Positions 8,532 to 17,880 of a DNA stretch of 64,000 nucleotides are shown one piece after another. The notes under the pieces are model-generated. The model was not told where the DNA came from. It saw nothing but the letters and a program-made list of their open reading frames with translations, and made no database searches. The DNA comes from Roseiarcus sp963774195 (lineage in GTDB: Bacteria; Pseudomonadota; Alphaproteobacteria; Rhizobiales; Beijerinckiaceae): the NCBI GenBank assembly GCA_963774195.1, contig CAVZDY010000004.1, positions 496,001 through 560,000 of the forward strand. Reading direction: 5' to 3'. Within the stretch, counting starts at the first letter, position 1; every line of letters begins with the position of its first letter. The position numbers were made by a program, and so were the translations under genes.

Positions 8532-9460
8532 GCCTTGTCCCCTTTCTCAAGATGGCGGTCGCCTTTCTCGAGTACACGGCGGCCCTTGACCTCGTCCTCA
8601 GGCTCCACTTCGTTTGGTCCCGCGGTGATCCAATGGAAGAATCCCGCCGCAGCCGCGAAGGCGATGCCAGCCAGCGCGACCGGCTTGAAGAGGCCCTTCC
8701 ACACGCCGACCAATGGGTCGATCTCGGGCTTGTCGGGCAGCCCCGCATAGAGCGACGGGCGATCGGCGTGATGCAGCACATACATCACGTGGGTGCCGCT
8801 CACGCCCGGCGGATCGTACAAGCCCGCATTGGCGAAGCCGCGCGACTTCAAGTCCTCGATGCGCTCGCCCGCCCAGGTCGTCATATCCGTCTTCGAGCCG
8901 AACATGATCGCGCCGGTCGGACACGCCTTCACGCAGGCAGGCTCGAGTCCGACCGTAACGCGATCCGAGCAGAGCGTGCACTTGTAGGACTTGTGATCGA
9001 CCGGATTGATCCGCGGGATGTTGAACGGGCAACCCTTCACGCAATAGCCGCAGCCGATGCAGTTCTCGCTTATGAAGTCGACGATGCCGTTCGCGTATTG
9101 GACGATCGCGCCGGGCGCCGGGCAGGCCTTCAGACAGCCCGGATCCTCGCAGTGCATGCAGCCGTCCTTGCGGATCAGCCACTCGAGATTGCCCTTCTCG
9201 TCTTCCCATTCGGTGAAGCGCATCAGGGTCCACACGGACGGGTTCAAGTCCATGGGATTGTCGTAGGACCCCTCGAAATAGCCGATCTCGGGCCTGAGGT
9301 TGTTCCACTCCATGCACGCGGCCTGGCACGCCTTGCAGCCGATGCAGCGCGATACGTCGATCAGCTTCGCGACTTCCTGTTCGTGGTCGCGAACCGACGG
9401 CGGCGTGATCGTCGTCGCCGAACGCCTGATGTAGTCCTGAGCCTGTAGATCTGATGCCAT
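8528..9460 (-). CDS. fdoH: Formate dehydrogenase beta subunit, 4x[4Fe-4S]
   Basis: 310 residues. The electron-transfer subunit carries four cysteine clusters: CIGCKACQAACMEWN, CMHCEDPGCLKACP, CIGCGYCVKGCPFNIPR, and CTLCSDRV with PACVKACP. A single C-terminal membrane helix (PVALAGIAFAAAAGFFHWI) anchors it next to cytochrome b556, as in E. coli FdnH. There is no own signal peptide, so it is exported with the Tat-bearing alpha subunit. It begins 10 nt after the fdoG stop and overlaps fdoI by 4 nt. Confidence 0.95.
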   Translation of the reverse strand: MASDLQAQDYIRRSATTITPPSVRDHEQEVAKLIDVSRCIGCKACQAACMEWNNLRPEIGYFEGSYDNPMDLNPSVWTLMRFTEWEDEKGNLEWLIRKDGCMHCEDPGCLKACPAPGAIVQYANGIVDFISENCIGCGYCVKGCPFNIPRINPVDHKSYKCTLCSDRVTVGLEPACVKACPTGAIMFGSKTDMTTWAGERIEDLKSRGFANAGLYDPPGVSGTHVMYVLHHADRPSLYAGLPDKPEIDPLVGVWKGLFKPVALAGIAFAAAAGFFHWITAGPNEVEPEDEVKGRRVLEKGDRHLEKGDKA

Positions 9461-9470
9461 CGACGTATCC

Positions 9471-12400
9471 TTAGGCCACCGGAGGGCTGGTCTTTTCGAC
9501 GTTGACCAGGAACGCCTTGAACTCGGGGGTTTGCGAGTTGGCGTCGCCCACGAAGGGGGTCAGCGTGTTGGCGCCGTAGCCCTTGCGCGCTTGGCCGGTG
9601 AAGCCCCAGTGCAATGGAACGCCGATCACATGCGCCGGCTTGCCGTCAACCATCAGCGGCTTGATGCGCTTGGTCACGTAGGCCTTGCACACGACGAAGC
9701 CGCGCTTGGAGGCCACCCTGACCCAGCCGCCCTGCTCGATGCCTTTCTCCTTCGCCAGAACCTCGCCGATTTCGACGAACTCCTCGGGCTGGAGAATGGC
9801 GTTGATCAGCGCGTGCTTGGTCCAGAAGTGGAAGTGCTCCGTGAGGCGATAGGTCGTCGCCACATAGGGGAACTCGGTCGCGTTGCCGAACGCAGCGCGA
9901 TCGTCCGCGAAGACGCGCGCCGCCGGATTGTTCTTCACCTTCGGATGCAGGATGTTTTCGGCCGGCGACTCGAACGGCTCATAGTGCTCGGGGAACGGGC
10001 CCTCCGCCATCATGTCGCGAGCGAACAGACGGCCCGTGCCTTCGGCGTTCATGATGAACGGACCGACACCGTCCGACGGCTTCGTCGTCGGGCCATAGTC
10101 GGGCACGTCGATGCCAACCCAGCGGCTGCCGTTCCACTCGATGACCGGCTTCTCCGGGTTCCACGGCTTGCCCTCGAGATCGGCGCTGGCGCGGTTGTAG
10201 AGAATGCGCCGGTTGGCCGGCCAGGCCCACGCCCAGTTCGGCGCGATGCCTGCGTCGCGCGGGTCGACCGTGTCGCGGCGCGCCATCTGGTTGCCCTTCT
10301 CGGTGTAGCAGCCCGAGAAGATCCAGCAGCCCGATGCTGTCGAGCCGTCGTCACGCAATTGCGCAAAGCCGTCGAGGAGCGTGCCGGCGCGTGTAACGAC
10401 CGCACCCGAGGCGTCCTTGAGGTCGGTCAGCGCATAACCGTTCATCTCCTTGGAAGCTTCCTCCGGATTTGGTTCGGTCGGATCGATGTAGTTCCAGGTC
10501 AGATTGAGAATCGGGTCCGCGAACGCGCCGCCATCCTTCCGATACATGTCGCGCATGCGATGGAAGATGTTGGACATGATCCAGAGATCCGTCTTCGCCT
10601 CTCCCGGCGGCTCCGCCGCCTTCCAGTGCCATTGCAGCCAGCGCGCCGAATTGACCAACGAGCCATTTTCTTCGGCGAAACAGGTCGTCGGCAGTTGGAA
10701 GACTTCCGTCTGGATGTTCGCGGAATCGGCTGGGTTCTGCGGACCGAAATTCTCCCAGAAACGCGACGTCTCGGTGTCGAGCGGATCCATCGTGACGAGG
10801 AACTTCAGCTTGCTCAGACTCCGGCGGATCTTGCCGCGGTCCGGGAACGCCTGCTGCGGGTTGAAGCCCTGGCAGATGTAGCCGTTCATCTGCCCCTTAT
10901 CCATCATCTCGAAGGCGCGCAGGATGTCATATCCGTCGACGTCGAGCTTCGGCAGCCAGTCATAGGCCCAGTCGTTCTCCGCCTTCGCGGCGTCGCCGAA
11001 CATCGCCTTTTGGAAGCTGACGAAGAACTTGCGGGTGTTCTGCCAGTAGCTCGTCTGCCCAGGACGCAGCGGCTTGTACTGCCGCGTCTTCATATAGTCG
11101 TCGAACGTCGTCTCGGCGTCGCGCGGCATCGTCATGTAGCCAGGTATCAGATTCGACATCAGGCCGATGTCGGTCAGACCCTGGATGTTGGAATGGCCGC
11201 GCAGCGCGTTCATGCCGCCACCCGCCACGCCGATGTTGCCGAGCAGAAGCTGGATCATCGCCATGGTGCGGATGTTCTGCGAGCCGACCGAGTGCTGCGT
11301 CCAGCCGAGCGCGAAGAGGCTCGTCAGGGCCTTGTTGGGAGCGGACGTGCCGGCGAAGATTTCGCAGATCTCGAGATACTTGTCCTGCGGCGTGCCGCAG
11401 ATGCGCGAGACCATCTCGGGCGTATAGCGATCGACGTGCTTGCGCAGAAGATTGATGACGCAGCGCGGATCTTTCCACGTGTCGTCGATCTTCGCGTAGC
11501 CCTGGTCGTCGAGTTCGTAATCCCAACTCGATTTGTCGTAGCTGTGCGTATCTTCCTTGTAGCCCGTGAACAGGCCGTCCTCGAAGCCGAAGCCCTCTTT
11601 CACGATCAGGCTGGCGTTGGTGTAGGCGCGCACGTATTCGTGCTGAACCATATCCTTCTCGAGAAGGTAGCGAATGAGGCCGCTGAGGAAAGCGATATCG
11701 GTTCCCGGGCGGATCGGCGCATAGACGTCGGCAACCGACGCCGTGCGCGTAAAGCGCGGATCGATCACGACCAGCTTGGCCTGATTCTCGATCTTCGCTT
11801 CAATCACCCATTTGAAACCGCAAGGGTGCGCTTCGGCGGCGTTGCCGCCCATTACGACGACCACGTTGGCGTTCTTGATGTCCTGCCAGGTGTTGGTCAT
11901 CGCGCCGCGACCGAATGTTGGGGCCAGACTGGCCACCGTCGGTCCGTGTCAGACACGCGCTTGGTTGTCGAAGACCAACATCCCGAATGAACGGGCCACC
12001 TTCCAGGTTACGTAAGCCGCCTCGCTCGACGCCGCCGACGCGGCCAGCATGCCCGTCGTGATCCAGCGATTGACAGTAGTTCCCGCGGCGTTCTTGGCGA
12101 TGAAGTTCGCATCGCGATCCTGCTTCATCAGCTTGGCGATGCGATCGAGCGCGAAATCCCAAGTGACGGGCTTGAATTCGGTGGAGCCGGGCGCGCGATA
12201 TTTCGGAACGGTGAGGCGTGTCGGCGCGTGCACGATGTCGAGCAGAGCCGAACCCTTGGGGCACAGCGTGCCGCGGTTGACGGGATGGTCCGGATCGCCC
12301 TCGATGTGGATGATGTCCGACACGGCGTTCTTCGCCTTGTCGCCGAGGCTGTAGATCAGGATGCCGCAGGCGACGGAGCAATACGTGCAAGTATTGCGAG

Positions 12401-12542
12401 TTTCGGCCGCGTGCTCGAGTTTGAACGGCCGAAGCGATGCGGCGAGCGCCTCGCCGGCAGAGCCGAAGCCTAGCGCTCCGACGCTTGAGGCCGCCAAGCC
12501 GGCCCCGGTGAGCTTGATGAAGCCCCGACGGCTTAGATTCAT
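9471..12542 (-). CDS. fdoG: Formate dehydrogenase alpha subunit, selenoprotein (Mo-bisMGD), TGA at codon 198 read as Sec
   Basis: The catalytic subunit oxidises formate to CO2 in the periplasm. Two apparent frames (11949-12542 and 9471 to about 11948) are one gene: the codon between them is TGA at 11951-11949. Its context ARV-U-HGPTVASLAPTFGRGA matches the Sec active site of FdnG/FdoG, giving Sec198 of 1023 residues. The N-terminus has a twin-arginine signal (SRRGFIKLTGAG). A [4Fe-4S] site follows at Cys52, Cys55, Cys59 and Cys94, then molybdopterin domains with VVMGGNAAEAHPCGFKW and a C-terminal dinucleotide-binding domain. A GGAG site lies 8 nt before ATG 12542. It is the first gene of fdoGHI-fdhE; a standard gene caller would truncate or split it. 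Confidence 0.96.
11920..11951 (-). promoter_or_regulatory. Sec codon TGA plus bacterial SECIS hairpin inside fdoG
   Basis: TGA occupies 11951-11949. After 11 nt comes a hairpin: GG (11937-11936), bulged U (11935), stem GGCCA (11934-11930), loop GUC (11929-11927), stem UGGCC (11926-11922), CC (11921-11920). The bulged U, the GU in the apical loop and the 11-nt spacing are the features SelB recognises in E. coli fdhF/fdnG. Pairing was done by eye. Confidence 0.9.
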
Positions 12543-13184
12543 TCTCGCAGCTCCTATAGCGCCCCGACGAGAGAGCAGGACCCCGAAGGCCGGACCCGCT
12601 CCAACATCAGGAGCAATTAAACCAACGCGCCAGCTAGCGACTGAAGCGCCCTAACGGTGAAAGCACACCCACGCTGACCCGCGTGCGCATCCAGATGTTT
12701 TGCATGTGTTGATTGTAGAACAGCTCCGTCTACAGGGCCGCGTGCTCACGCGACGTCGACTTCGCTAATCGCCAAAAGCCCAATTACAACCCGAGCTTCG
12801 TTGTAAATATGCTATCACTGCGACATGTTGTCAGCAAGACCTTATGACGAAAACATGATCATCCTGAGGCAGATGGAAATAACCAGCTATATATAAGGCA
12901 TCGCTCAAGGAAACGCTTTCGCCCAACCTCGCCCTCGATAAGCCAAACGAAGAACGACATAGGAACGAACGGCGATTGAAAAGCGGCGCTGCGATCAGGA
13001 TTTTCACTCAACGCCCGCCACGACGCTCAACGAAAAGTGATCAAGAAAGACGCCAGGGGGGCCGCGGCGCTATTCGGCGCCATGCCGGCGACCTCCCTCG
13101 AATTGACGCCGCGGTTCGACTATACGAACGACGAGGACGCGGCGGGGCTAATCGCGGCGGAATCGTTGAAAAGGAGCCGTCTTC
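12543..13184. other. Divergent regulatory region between fdoG and the GST gene
   Basis: 642 bases without a convincing gene. The half next to fdoG should hold its promoter. A stretch at about 12835-12905 is distinctly AT-rich and promoter-like. Short open frames exist at 12976-13188 and from a GTG at 13037, but neither shows a recognisable family, and the latter runs out of frame into the GST gene. No FNR box or sigma-54 element was convincing. Confidence 0.5.
12784..12806. promoter_or_regulatory. Candidate operator palindrome upstream of fdoG
   Basis: TTACAAC (12784-12790) and GTTGTAA (12800-12806) form a perfect 7-bp inverted repeat with a 9-bp spacer, in the divergent region between fdoG and the GST gene. 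The layout resembles a LysR-type (T-N11-A) site. The regulator is unknown and none is encoded next to it. Confidence 0.45.
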
Positions 13185-13796
13185 ATGAAGTTGTTTTACT
13201 CCCCGACTTCGCCCTTCGTGCGCAAGGTGATGGTCGTCGCGAAAGAATTGGATCTCGTCGATCGGATCGAATTGCTGCCGGCCTCCGCCCATCCGATCAA
13301 TCGCAGCCGCGAGATCATCGCCCACAATCCGCTCGGCCAGGTGCCGACCCTGATCACCGACGACGGCATGATGCTCGCCGACAGCCGGGTCATCTGCGAA
13401 TATCTCGACAGCTTCGCTGGCGGCGGCCGTCTCATTCCCGCTTCCAGCACGGCCCGTTGGCGCGCGCTCGTCGACCAGTCGGTCGGCGACGGCGCGCTCG
13501 CCGCGTCTGTCGTTTCGCGCTACGAGACCGCGGTTCGTCCGTCCGACAAGCAATCGAAGGAATGGATCGACGCCCAGCTCGACAAGGTCAGATGCTCGCT
13601 CGTCACGATCGAATCCGCCGCCGCCGGCTTCGGCGACCGCCTCGACGTCGGCACGATCACCTTCGGCTGTCTGCTCGGCTATCTCGATCTGCGCTTCGCC
13701 GATCTCAAATGGCGCGACTCGCATCCGGCGACTGCGGCTTGGTTTGCTCGCTTCGACGCCCGTCCCGCGATGGCCTCGACTAGGCCTGCGGCGTAA
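13185..13796 (+). CDS. Glutathione S-transferase family protein
   Basis: 203 residues. The N-terminal thioredoxin-like domain (about 1-80) begins MKLFYSPTSPFVRKV and contains the cis-proline motif GQVPTLI and the glutathione gamma-Glu site ADSRVICEYLD (Asp-Ser pair). An all-helical C-terminal domain follows (about 90-200). The active-site Ser in SPTSPF is typical of bacterial GSTs of this clade. A good AAAAGGAG site precedes ATG 13185. Substrate is not predictable. It is a monocistronic gene, followed by remnants rather than a downstream partner. Confidence 0.9.
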   Translation: MKLFYSPTSPFVRKVMVVAKELDLVDRIELLPASAHPINRSREIIAHNPLGQVPTLITDDGMMLADSRVICEYLDSFAGGGRLIPASSTARWRALVDQSVGDGALAASVVSRYETAVRPSDKQSKEWIDAQLDKVRCSLVTIESAAAGFGDRLDVGTITFGCLLGYLDLRFADLKWRDSHPATAAWFARFDARPAMASTRPAA

Positions 13797-14042
13797 CGCG
13801 CGGCCTCGCGACTGGCGCACAGCAAATAGCGGATCGCTTCGGCGAGCTTGAAACGCTCGTCCCGATGCAGCGGACCGGAACCGGGCGGGCGCCAGTCTTT
13901 GCGCGCTTGCCCGCGGTTTGGCGCCGAGCCGACCGCCTGCAGGCGTCGGCACTAAGTGCGAGACACGCACAAACTTCTTGAGAGACATTTCCGCCGCTTG
14001 CCCCCGGTACCTGGACGCTCGTTCCGACCACTGGGGGTACAT

Positions 14043-14270
14043 GTGCCCAAACAGTCTTCGATAAAGTGGAATTTCACAACCGCAATCCGAACGATTATGA
14101 TCGCGTCGTGCCTATATTCTACGACCGGCGTCCAGAGTTTTGCGTCTGACCACGGCAACCCGCCGACAACTCAGCAATACAACGATGCGGCCGACGGCTT
14201 CGAGACGAAGAGTCCGATCAAGCACGTCATCATCTTGATCGGCGAAAATCGCGGTCACGCGTATCGCTAG
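14043..14270 (+). pseudogene. Truncated secreted phosphoesterase (acid phosphatase/phospholipase C type) N-terminus
   Basis: From GTG 14043 the frame gives a signal-peptide-like stretch (WNFTTAIRTIMIASCLYSTT), a polar linker, then TKSPIKHVIILIGENR, which is the start of the PF04185 phosphoesterase domain (IKHVIVLxxENRxFDH in intact members). The frame stops 4 codons later at 14268-14270, so more than 90 percent of the enzyme is missing. Nothing resembling the rest follows. I treat it as a decayed gene, not a small protein. Confidence 0.6.
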
Positions 14271-14371
14271 CGACATCACGTGACTTCAGCGATGTCGCCG
14301 GCGCGATCGGACCCCACACGGGAGCCGGTCGGCGTTGCGCGTTCATCCCGGTCCAGCCAGGCAAAGGTTCG

Positions 14372-14634
14372 ATGCTTCCAAAATTGGATACGAAGGGACA
14401 AGCGGGGATCGCTGCACTGTTCCTCTTCTGCGCACTGAGCGGCCCTGCGTGCGCACAGTCGTTTTCAGCAGATCTCGTTGTCGTGAAGGCGGGCGGAGTC
14501 GCCGCCGGTGAGGGGACGGTTCACGTCGGGGACGACAAAGTCCGCATCGAGGCGCCAACTTCCTCAAACTCGATCCACAGCGGATGATCGAGAGCGTCAA
14601 GCATAGTGACGTCTATGTCGCGCCGCAGCCTTGA
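14372..14634 (+). pseudogene. Secreted protein with internal deletion and frame change
   Basis: The first part (14372 to about 14551) encodes a signal peptide (IAALFLFCALSGPACAQS) and the beginning of a mature beta-rich domain (SADLVVVKAGGVAAGEGTVH, VGDDKVRIEAP). The tail, in the next frame from about 14554, reads NFLKLDPQRMIESVKHSDVY and ends at TGA 14632-14634; it looks like the normal C-terminus of the same DUF4412-like family. The middle is missing and the two ends are out of frame. The apparent 71-residue product ending at 14587 is therefore probably not functional. Confidence 0.55.
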
Positions 14635-14666
14635 GTTGACGACGCGCTCCGCTGCCCTGTCCCTTC

Positions 14667-15929
14667 TCATCCCCCCGCCGCGATCAATTCGACCTTGTGC
14701 GTTTCCGTCTCGACTGGGGCGCCGAGCGGCAGCCCCAGCTCTCGCCACACCTCGGTCATCGACGAACGGAGATCGGCGATCAGCCGGGCGTCGTGCGCCG
14801 GGGTTGGCGTGATGCGCAAACGCTCCGTTCCGCGCCGCACGGTCGGATAATTGATCGGCTGGATGTAGACGCCGTGCCGCTCCAGCAGAATGTCGCTCGC
14901 GCGCTTGCACAAATCAGGATCGCCGACCATCACCGGCACGATATGCGTCTCGCTCGGCATCACCGGTAGGCCCGCCTCGATCAGCGCCGCCTTCGTCGCG
15001 CCGACGGCTTCGCTCTGCTGACGACGCTCGACATCCGAATTCTTGAGATGGGCGATCGAAGCCGCAGCCGCCGCCGCGATAGCGGGCGGCAATGCGGTCG
15101 TGAAGATGAAACCCGGCGCGTGCGAGCGCACCGCATCGATCACCTCATGGCGGCCGGCGATATAGCCGCCCAACGTTCCGAAGGCCTTGGCGAGCGTGCC
15201 CTCGATCACATCGATCCGATCCATCAGCCCGTCGCGCTCGGCGATCCCGCCGCCGCGCGGGCCATACATGCCAACGGCATGAACCTCGTCGATGTAGGTC
15301 ATCGCGTTGTGGTGGTCGGCGAGGTCGCAGATGCGCTCGATCGGCGCCACGTCGCCGTCCATCGAATACACGCTTTCGAAAACGATCAGCTTGCGGCGTT
15401 CCTTGCCGGCGCGCGCCAGCAGTCGTTCGAGGTGGTCGGTGTCGTTGTGGCGCCAGATCGCCTTTGCGCAGCCCGCTCCGCGCACGCCTTCGATCATCGA
15501 ATTGTGGTTGAGAGCGTCCGACAGGATCAGACAATCCGGCAGCAGTTTCGCGAGGGTCGAGATGCCGGCAAGGTTGGACATGTAGCCGGAGTTGAAGACC
15601 AGCGCCGCCTCCTTGCCGTGCAGATCGGCGAGTTCGTCCTCGAGCGCGACGACGGCGTGGTTGGTGCCGGAAATGTTGCGTGTGCCGCCAGCGCCGGCGC
15701 CCATCACCCTGGCCGCATCGCACATGGCGTCGACCACCTTGGGATGCTGGCCCATTCCGAGATAGTCATTGGAGCACCAGATGACGACCTCTTTCGTCCC
15801 GCCCGGGCGCCGCCAGAGCGCGCGGGGAAACCGCCCGGCGATCCGCTCGAGATCCGCGAACACGCGGTAGCGCCGCTCCTGCTTCAGCGCGTCGAGCGCG
15901 GCTTCGAAATGATGCAGATAGTCGTTCAT
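14667..15929 (-). CDS. hemA: 5-aminolevulinate synthase
   Basis: 420 residues from ATG 15929, preceded by GGAAGGGG. It condenses glycine with succinyl-CoA, the first step of tetrapyrrole synthesis by the Shemin pathway, a marker of Alphaproteobacteria. The PLP fold-type I motifs are clear: SNDYLGMGQHP, GAGAGGTRNISGTNH, DALNHNSMIEG, the Asp of DEVHAVGMYG, and the Schiff-base lysine in GTLAKAFGTLGGY. The C-terminal PTVRRGTERLRITPTPAH is family-typical. An upstream in-frame start at 15986 is less likely because it lacks a ribosome binding site and adds an Arg-rich tail. It stands next to katA, a haem enzyme, on the same strand. Confidence 0.95.
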   Translation of the reverse strand: MNDYLHHFEAALDALKQERRYRVFADLERIAGRFPRALWRRPGGTKEVVIWCSNDYLGMGQHPKVVDAMCDAARVMGAGAGGTRNISGTNHAVVALEDELADLHGKEAALVFNSGYMSNLAGISTLAKLLPDCLILSDALNHNSMIEGVRGAGCAKAIWRHNDTDHLERLLARAGKERRKLIVFESVYSMDGDVAPIERICDLADHHNAMTYIDEVHAVGMYGPRGGGIAERDGLMDRIDVIEGTLAKAFGTLGGYIAGRHEVIDAVRSHAPGFIFTTALPPAIAAAAAASIAHLKNSDVERRQQSEAVGATKAALIEAGLPVMPSETHIVPVMVGDPDLCKRASDILLERHGVYIQPINYPTVRRGTERLRITPTPAHDARLIADLRSSMTEVWRELGLPLGAPVETETHKVELIAAGG

Positions 15930-16088
15930 GGCATACCCCTTCCGCCGGCGCCATCGCTGGCGAGCGCCAGCCGCGTCTGTCGCCAAATTGATGGCGCGTC
16001 AGCACATCGGAAATTGACGCGGCGAGTGCGGCCTTCGTCCCGTGGCGGCCTCGATCGCGGCCTGTCCCTCCTCACGCCTTGTGTGAGA

Positions 16089-16123
16089 GCCCGTCCGGCG
16101 GGGAGGGGGAACGCCGGACGGGC
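16089..16123 (-). terminator. Terminator-like hairpin, duplicate copy
   Basis: GCCCGTCCGGCG (16089-16100) pairs perfectly with CGCCGGACGGGC (16112-16123) around a purine-rich loop. It is a second copy of the katA terminator at 16184-16218, and the sequence between the copies also resembles the last codons of katA (TGCAGCACTCGGCCGAG on the minus strand). Confidence 0.6.
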
Positions 16124-16183
16124 TTCCGAGTTGCTCGGCCGAGTGCTGCATCTCGACCGCGCGACTTCGTCGCTTCAGGGAAA

Positions 16184-16218
16184 CCCGTCCGGCGGAGGGA
16201 GGGGAAACGCCGGACGGG
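16184..16218 (-). terminator. Probable katA terminator hairpin
   Basis: CCCGTCCGGCG (16184-16194) pairs perfectly with CGCCGGACGGG (16208-16218), eight bases past the katA stop. On the minus strand the hairpin is followed by TTTCCC, a weak U-tract. Confidence 0.7.
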
Positions 16219-16225
16219 CCTCACG

Positions 16226-17686
16226 TCACTCGGCCGCTTGCTGCACGGAGAGGCCGAGCGCCTTGGCGACGCCTGCGCCATACGCAGGATCCGCTTTCGC
16301 GCAGTTGGCGATGTGGCGCTGCTTCACTTCGAGGCGGGCGCCATCGATCGCGCGCGCCGTGTTCTCGAACAGAACCTGCTGCTGCGCCGGGGTCATCTTG
16401 CGGAACAGGTTGCCAGGCTGCTCGTAGTGATCCTCGTCGACGCGATGATCCCAATGGTCGACCGCGCCGTCGACCGGCAGCGGCGGCTCGGCGAGCGCCG
16501 GGTCATGGTCGATCCACACGCCCTTGCTGTTCGGGTAGTAGTTCGCCTCGCCCCCGCCGTTGCTGTCGGTGCGCATGGCGCCGTCGCGGTGCGAGGTGTG
16601 GAACGGGCACTTCGGCGCGTTGACCGGGATGTGGTTGAAGTTCACGCCCAGCCGGTAGCGCTGCGTGTCGCCGTAGGAGAACAGGCGGCCCTGCAGCATC
16701 TTGTCCGGGGAGAAGCCGATGCCCGGCACGACGTTCGCCGGCGAGAAGGCGGCCTGCTCGACCTCGGCGAAGTTGTTTTCCGGATTGCGGTTGAGCTCCA
16801 TCACGCCGACCTCGATCAGCGGGTAGTCGGCCTTCGGCCAGACCTTGGTGAGGTCGAACGGATTGTGCCGGTGGGTCTTGGCCTGCGCCTCGGTCATCAC
16901 CTGGATGGACAGCGTCCAGCGCGGGAAATTGCCGTTCTCGATGTTGTCGAACAGATCACGGCCATGGCTCTCACGATCCTTGCCGATGAGCGCTGCGGAC
17001 TCGGCGTCGGTGAGGTTCTCGACGCCCTGCTGGGTGCGGAAGTGGAACTTGACCCAGACGCGCTCATTCCTGGCGTTGATCATCGAGAAGGTGTGGCTGC
17101 CGAAGCCGTGCATGTGACGGAGGCTCTTCGGGATGCCGCGGTCGGACATGACGATGGTGACCTGGTGCAGCGCCTCGGGGAGCAGCGACCAGAAGTCCCA
17201 GTTGTTGTCGGCCGAGCGCATGCCGGTGCGCGGATCGCGCTTGACCGCGCGGTTGAGGTCGGGAAAGCGCATCGGATCGCGGAAGAAGAACACCGGCGTG
17301 TTGTTGCCGACGACGTCCCAGTTGCCTTCCTCGGTGTAGAACTTGACCGCAAAGCCGCGGATGTCGCGCTCGGCGTCTGCCGCGCCGCGCTCGCCGGCGA
17401 CGGTCGAATAGCGCACGAACAGCGGGGTCTTCTTGCCGACCTGCGAGAAGATGTTCGCCTTGGTGTAGCGGGTGATGTCCTTGGTGACGGTGAACGTGCC
17501 GTGGGCGCCCCACCCCTTGGCGTGCATGCGGCGCTCCGGGATCACTTCGCGGTCGAAGTGCGCCAGCTTCTCGATCAGCCAGATGTCCTGCAGCATGACC
17601 GGGCCGCGCCGGCCGGCGGTCATCGTGTTGAGATTGTCGCCGACCGGCGCGCCGGTCGCGTGGGTCATCAGGGGTTTTTCAGCCAT
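16226..17686 (-). CDS. katA: Monofunctional haem catalase
   Basis: 486 residues from ATG 17686 with GAGGAGA 6-7 nt upstream; the longer frame to 17869 would run through the oxyR/katA operator and is rejected. Small-subunit (clade 3-type) catalase, converting H2O2 to water and oxygen. Visible signatures are the distal His in GWGAHGTFTVT, RYSTVAGERGAADAERD, GNNTPVFFFRD with the distal Asn, FGSHTFSMIN, and the proximal haem Tyr region RLFSYGDTQRYRLG. NADPH-binding type residues surround HRHNPFDLTKVWP. It is divergent from oxyR with a shared palindrome in between, indicating peroxide-inducible control. Confidence 0.95.
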   Translation of the reverse strand: MAEKPLMTHATGAPVGDNLNTMTAGRRGPVMLQDIWLIEKLAHFDREVIPERRMHAKGWGAHGTFTVTKDITRYTKANIFSQVGKKTPLFVRYSTVAGERGAADAERDIRGFAVKFYTEEGNWDVVGNNTPVFFFRDPMRFPDLNRAVKRDPRTGMRSADNNWDFWSLLPEALHQVTIVMSDRGIPKSLRHMHGFGSHTFSMINARNERVWVKFHFRTQQGVENLTDAESAALIGKDRESHGRDLFDNIENGNFPRWTLSIQVMTEAQAKTHRHNPFDLTKVWPKADYPLIEVGVMELNRNPENNFAEVEQAAFSPANVVPGIGFSPDKMLQGRLFSYGDTQRYRLGVNFNHIPVNAPKCPFHTSHRDGAMRTDSNGGGEANYYPNSKGVWIDHDPALAEPPLPVDGAVDHWDHRVDEDHYEQPGNLFRKMTPAQQQVLFENTARAIDGARLEVKQRHIANCAKADPAYGAGVAKALGLSVQQAAE

Positions 17687-17857
17687 ATCCGTCTCCTCAA
17701 GCAAATCCGCAGCGTCAGCGGTGAAATCCCGCCCAATCTCATTCTTCGCGGCCCTTGCCTTCGCCTCGGGGACGAAGCGTCGGTTCAAAGCCGGCCGACC
17801 GCTGAGGGCGTTTTTTGCACGGACGTTTTGATATGGAAAAGACAATGATCGTATAGT

Positions 17858-17880
17858 ATCAATAGGCATGTCCTATTGAT
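17858..17880. promoter_or_regulatory. OxyR-type operator between katA and oxyR
   Basis: ATCAATAGG (17858-17866) and CCTATTGAT (17872-17880) form a perfect 9-bp inverted repeat with spacer CATGT. It contains the ATAG...CTAT half-site character of OxyR sites and ends 13 bp before the oxyR start, a place suited to autoregulation and divergent katA activation. Confidence 0.75.

Noticed and set aside
9531..11990. Long open frame antisense to fdoG
   Set aside because: High GC in codon position 3 of fdoG leaves few stops on the other strand; the translation is Arg/Val/His-rich with no family features.
11949..12542. Separate 197-residue molybdopterin protein upstream of a truncated formate dehydrogenase
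   Set aside because: The TGA is in a conserved Sec context with SECIS and local selB/selC/selD, so it is one selenoprotein gene.
12543..13184. FNR or sigma-54 promoter for fdoG
   Set aside because: No TTGAT-N4-ATCAA or GG-N10-GC pair with adequate match was seen.
13037..13783. GTG-started 248-codon frame overlapping the GST gene
   Set aside because: Most of it is the GST gene in another frame; the first 40 codons alone are not enough to support a gene.
17687..17869. Longer katA start
   Set aside because: It would cover the katA/oxyR promoter region and lacks a ribosome binding site; ATG 17686 has one.
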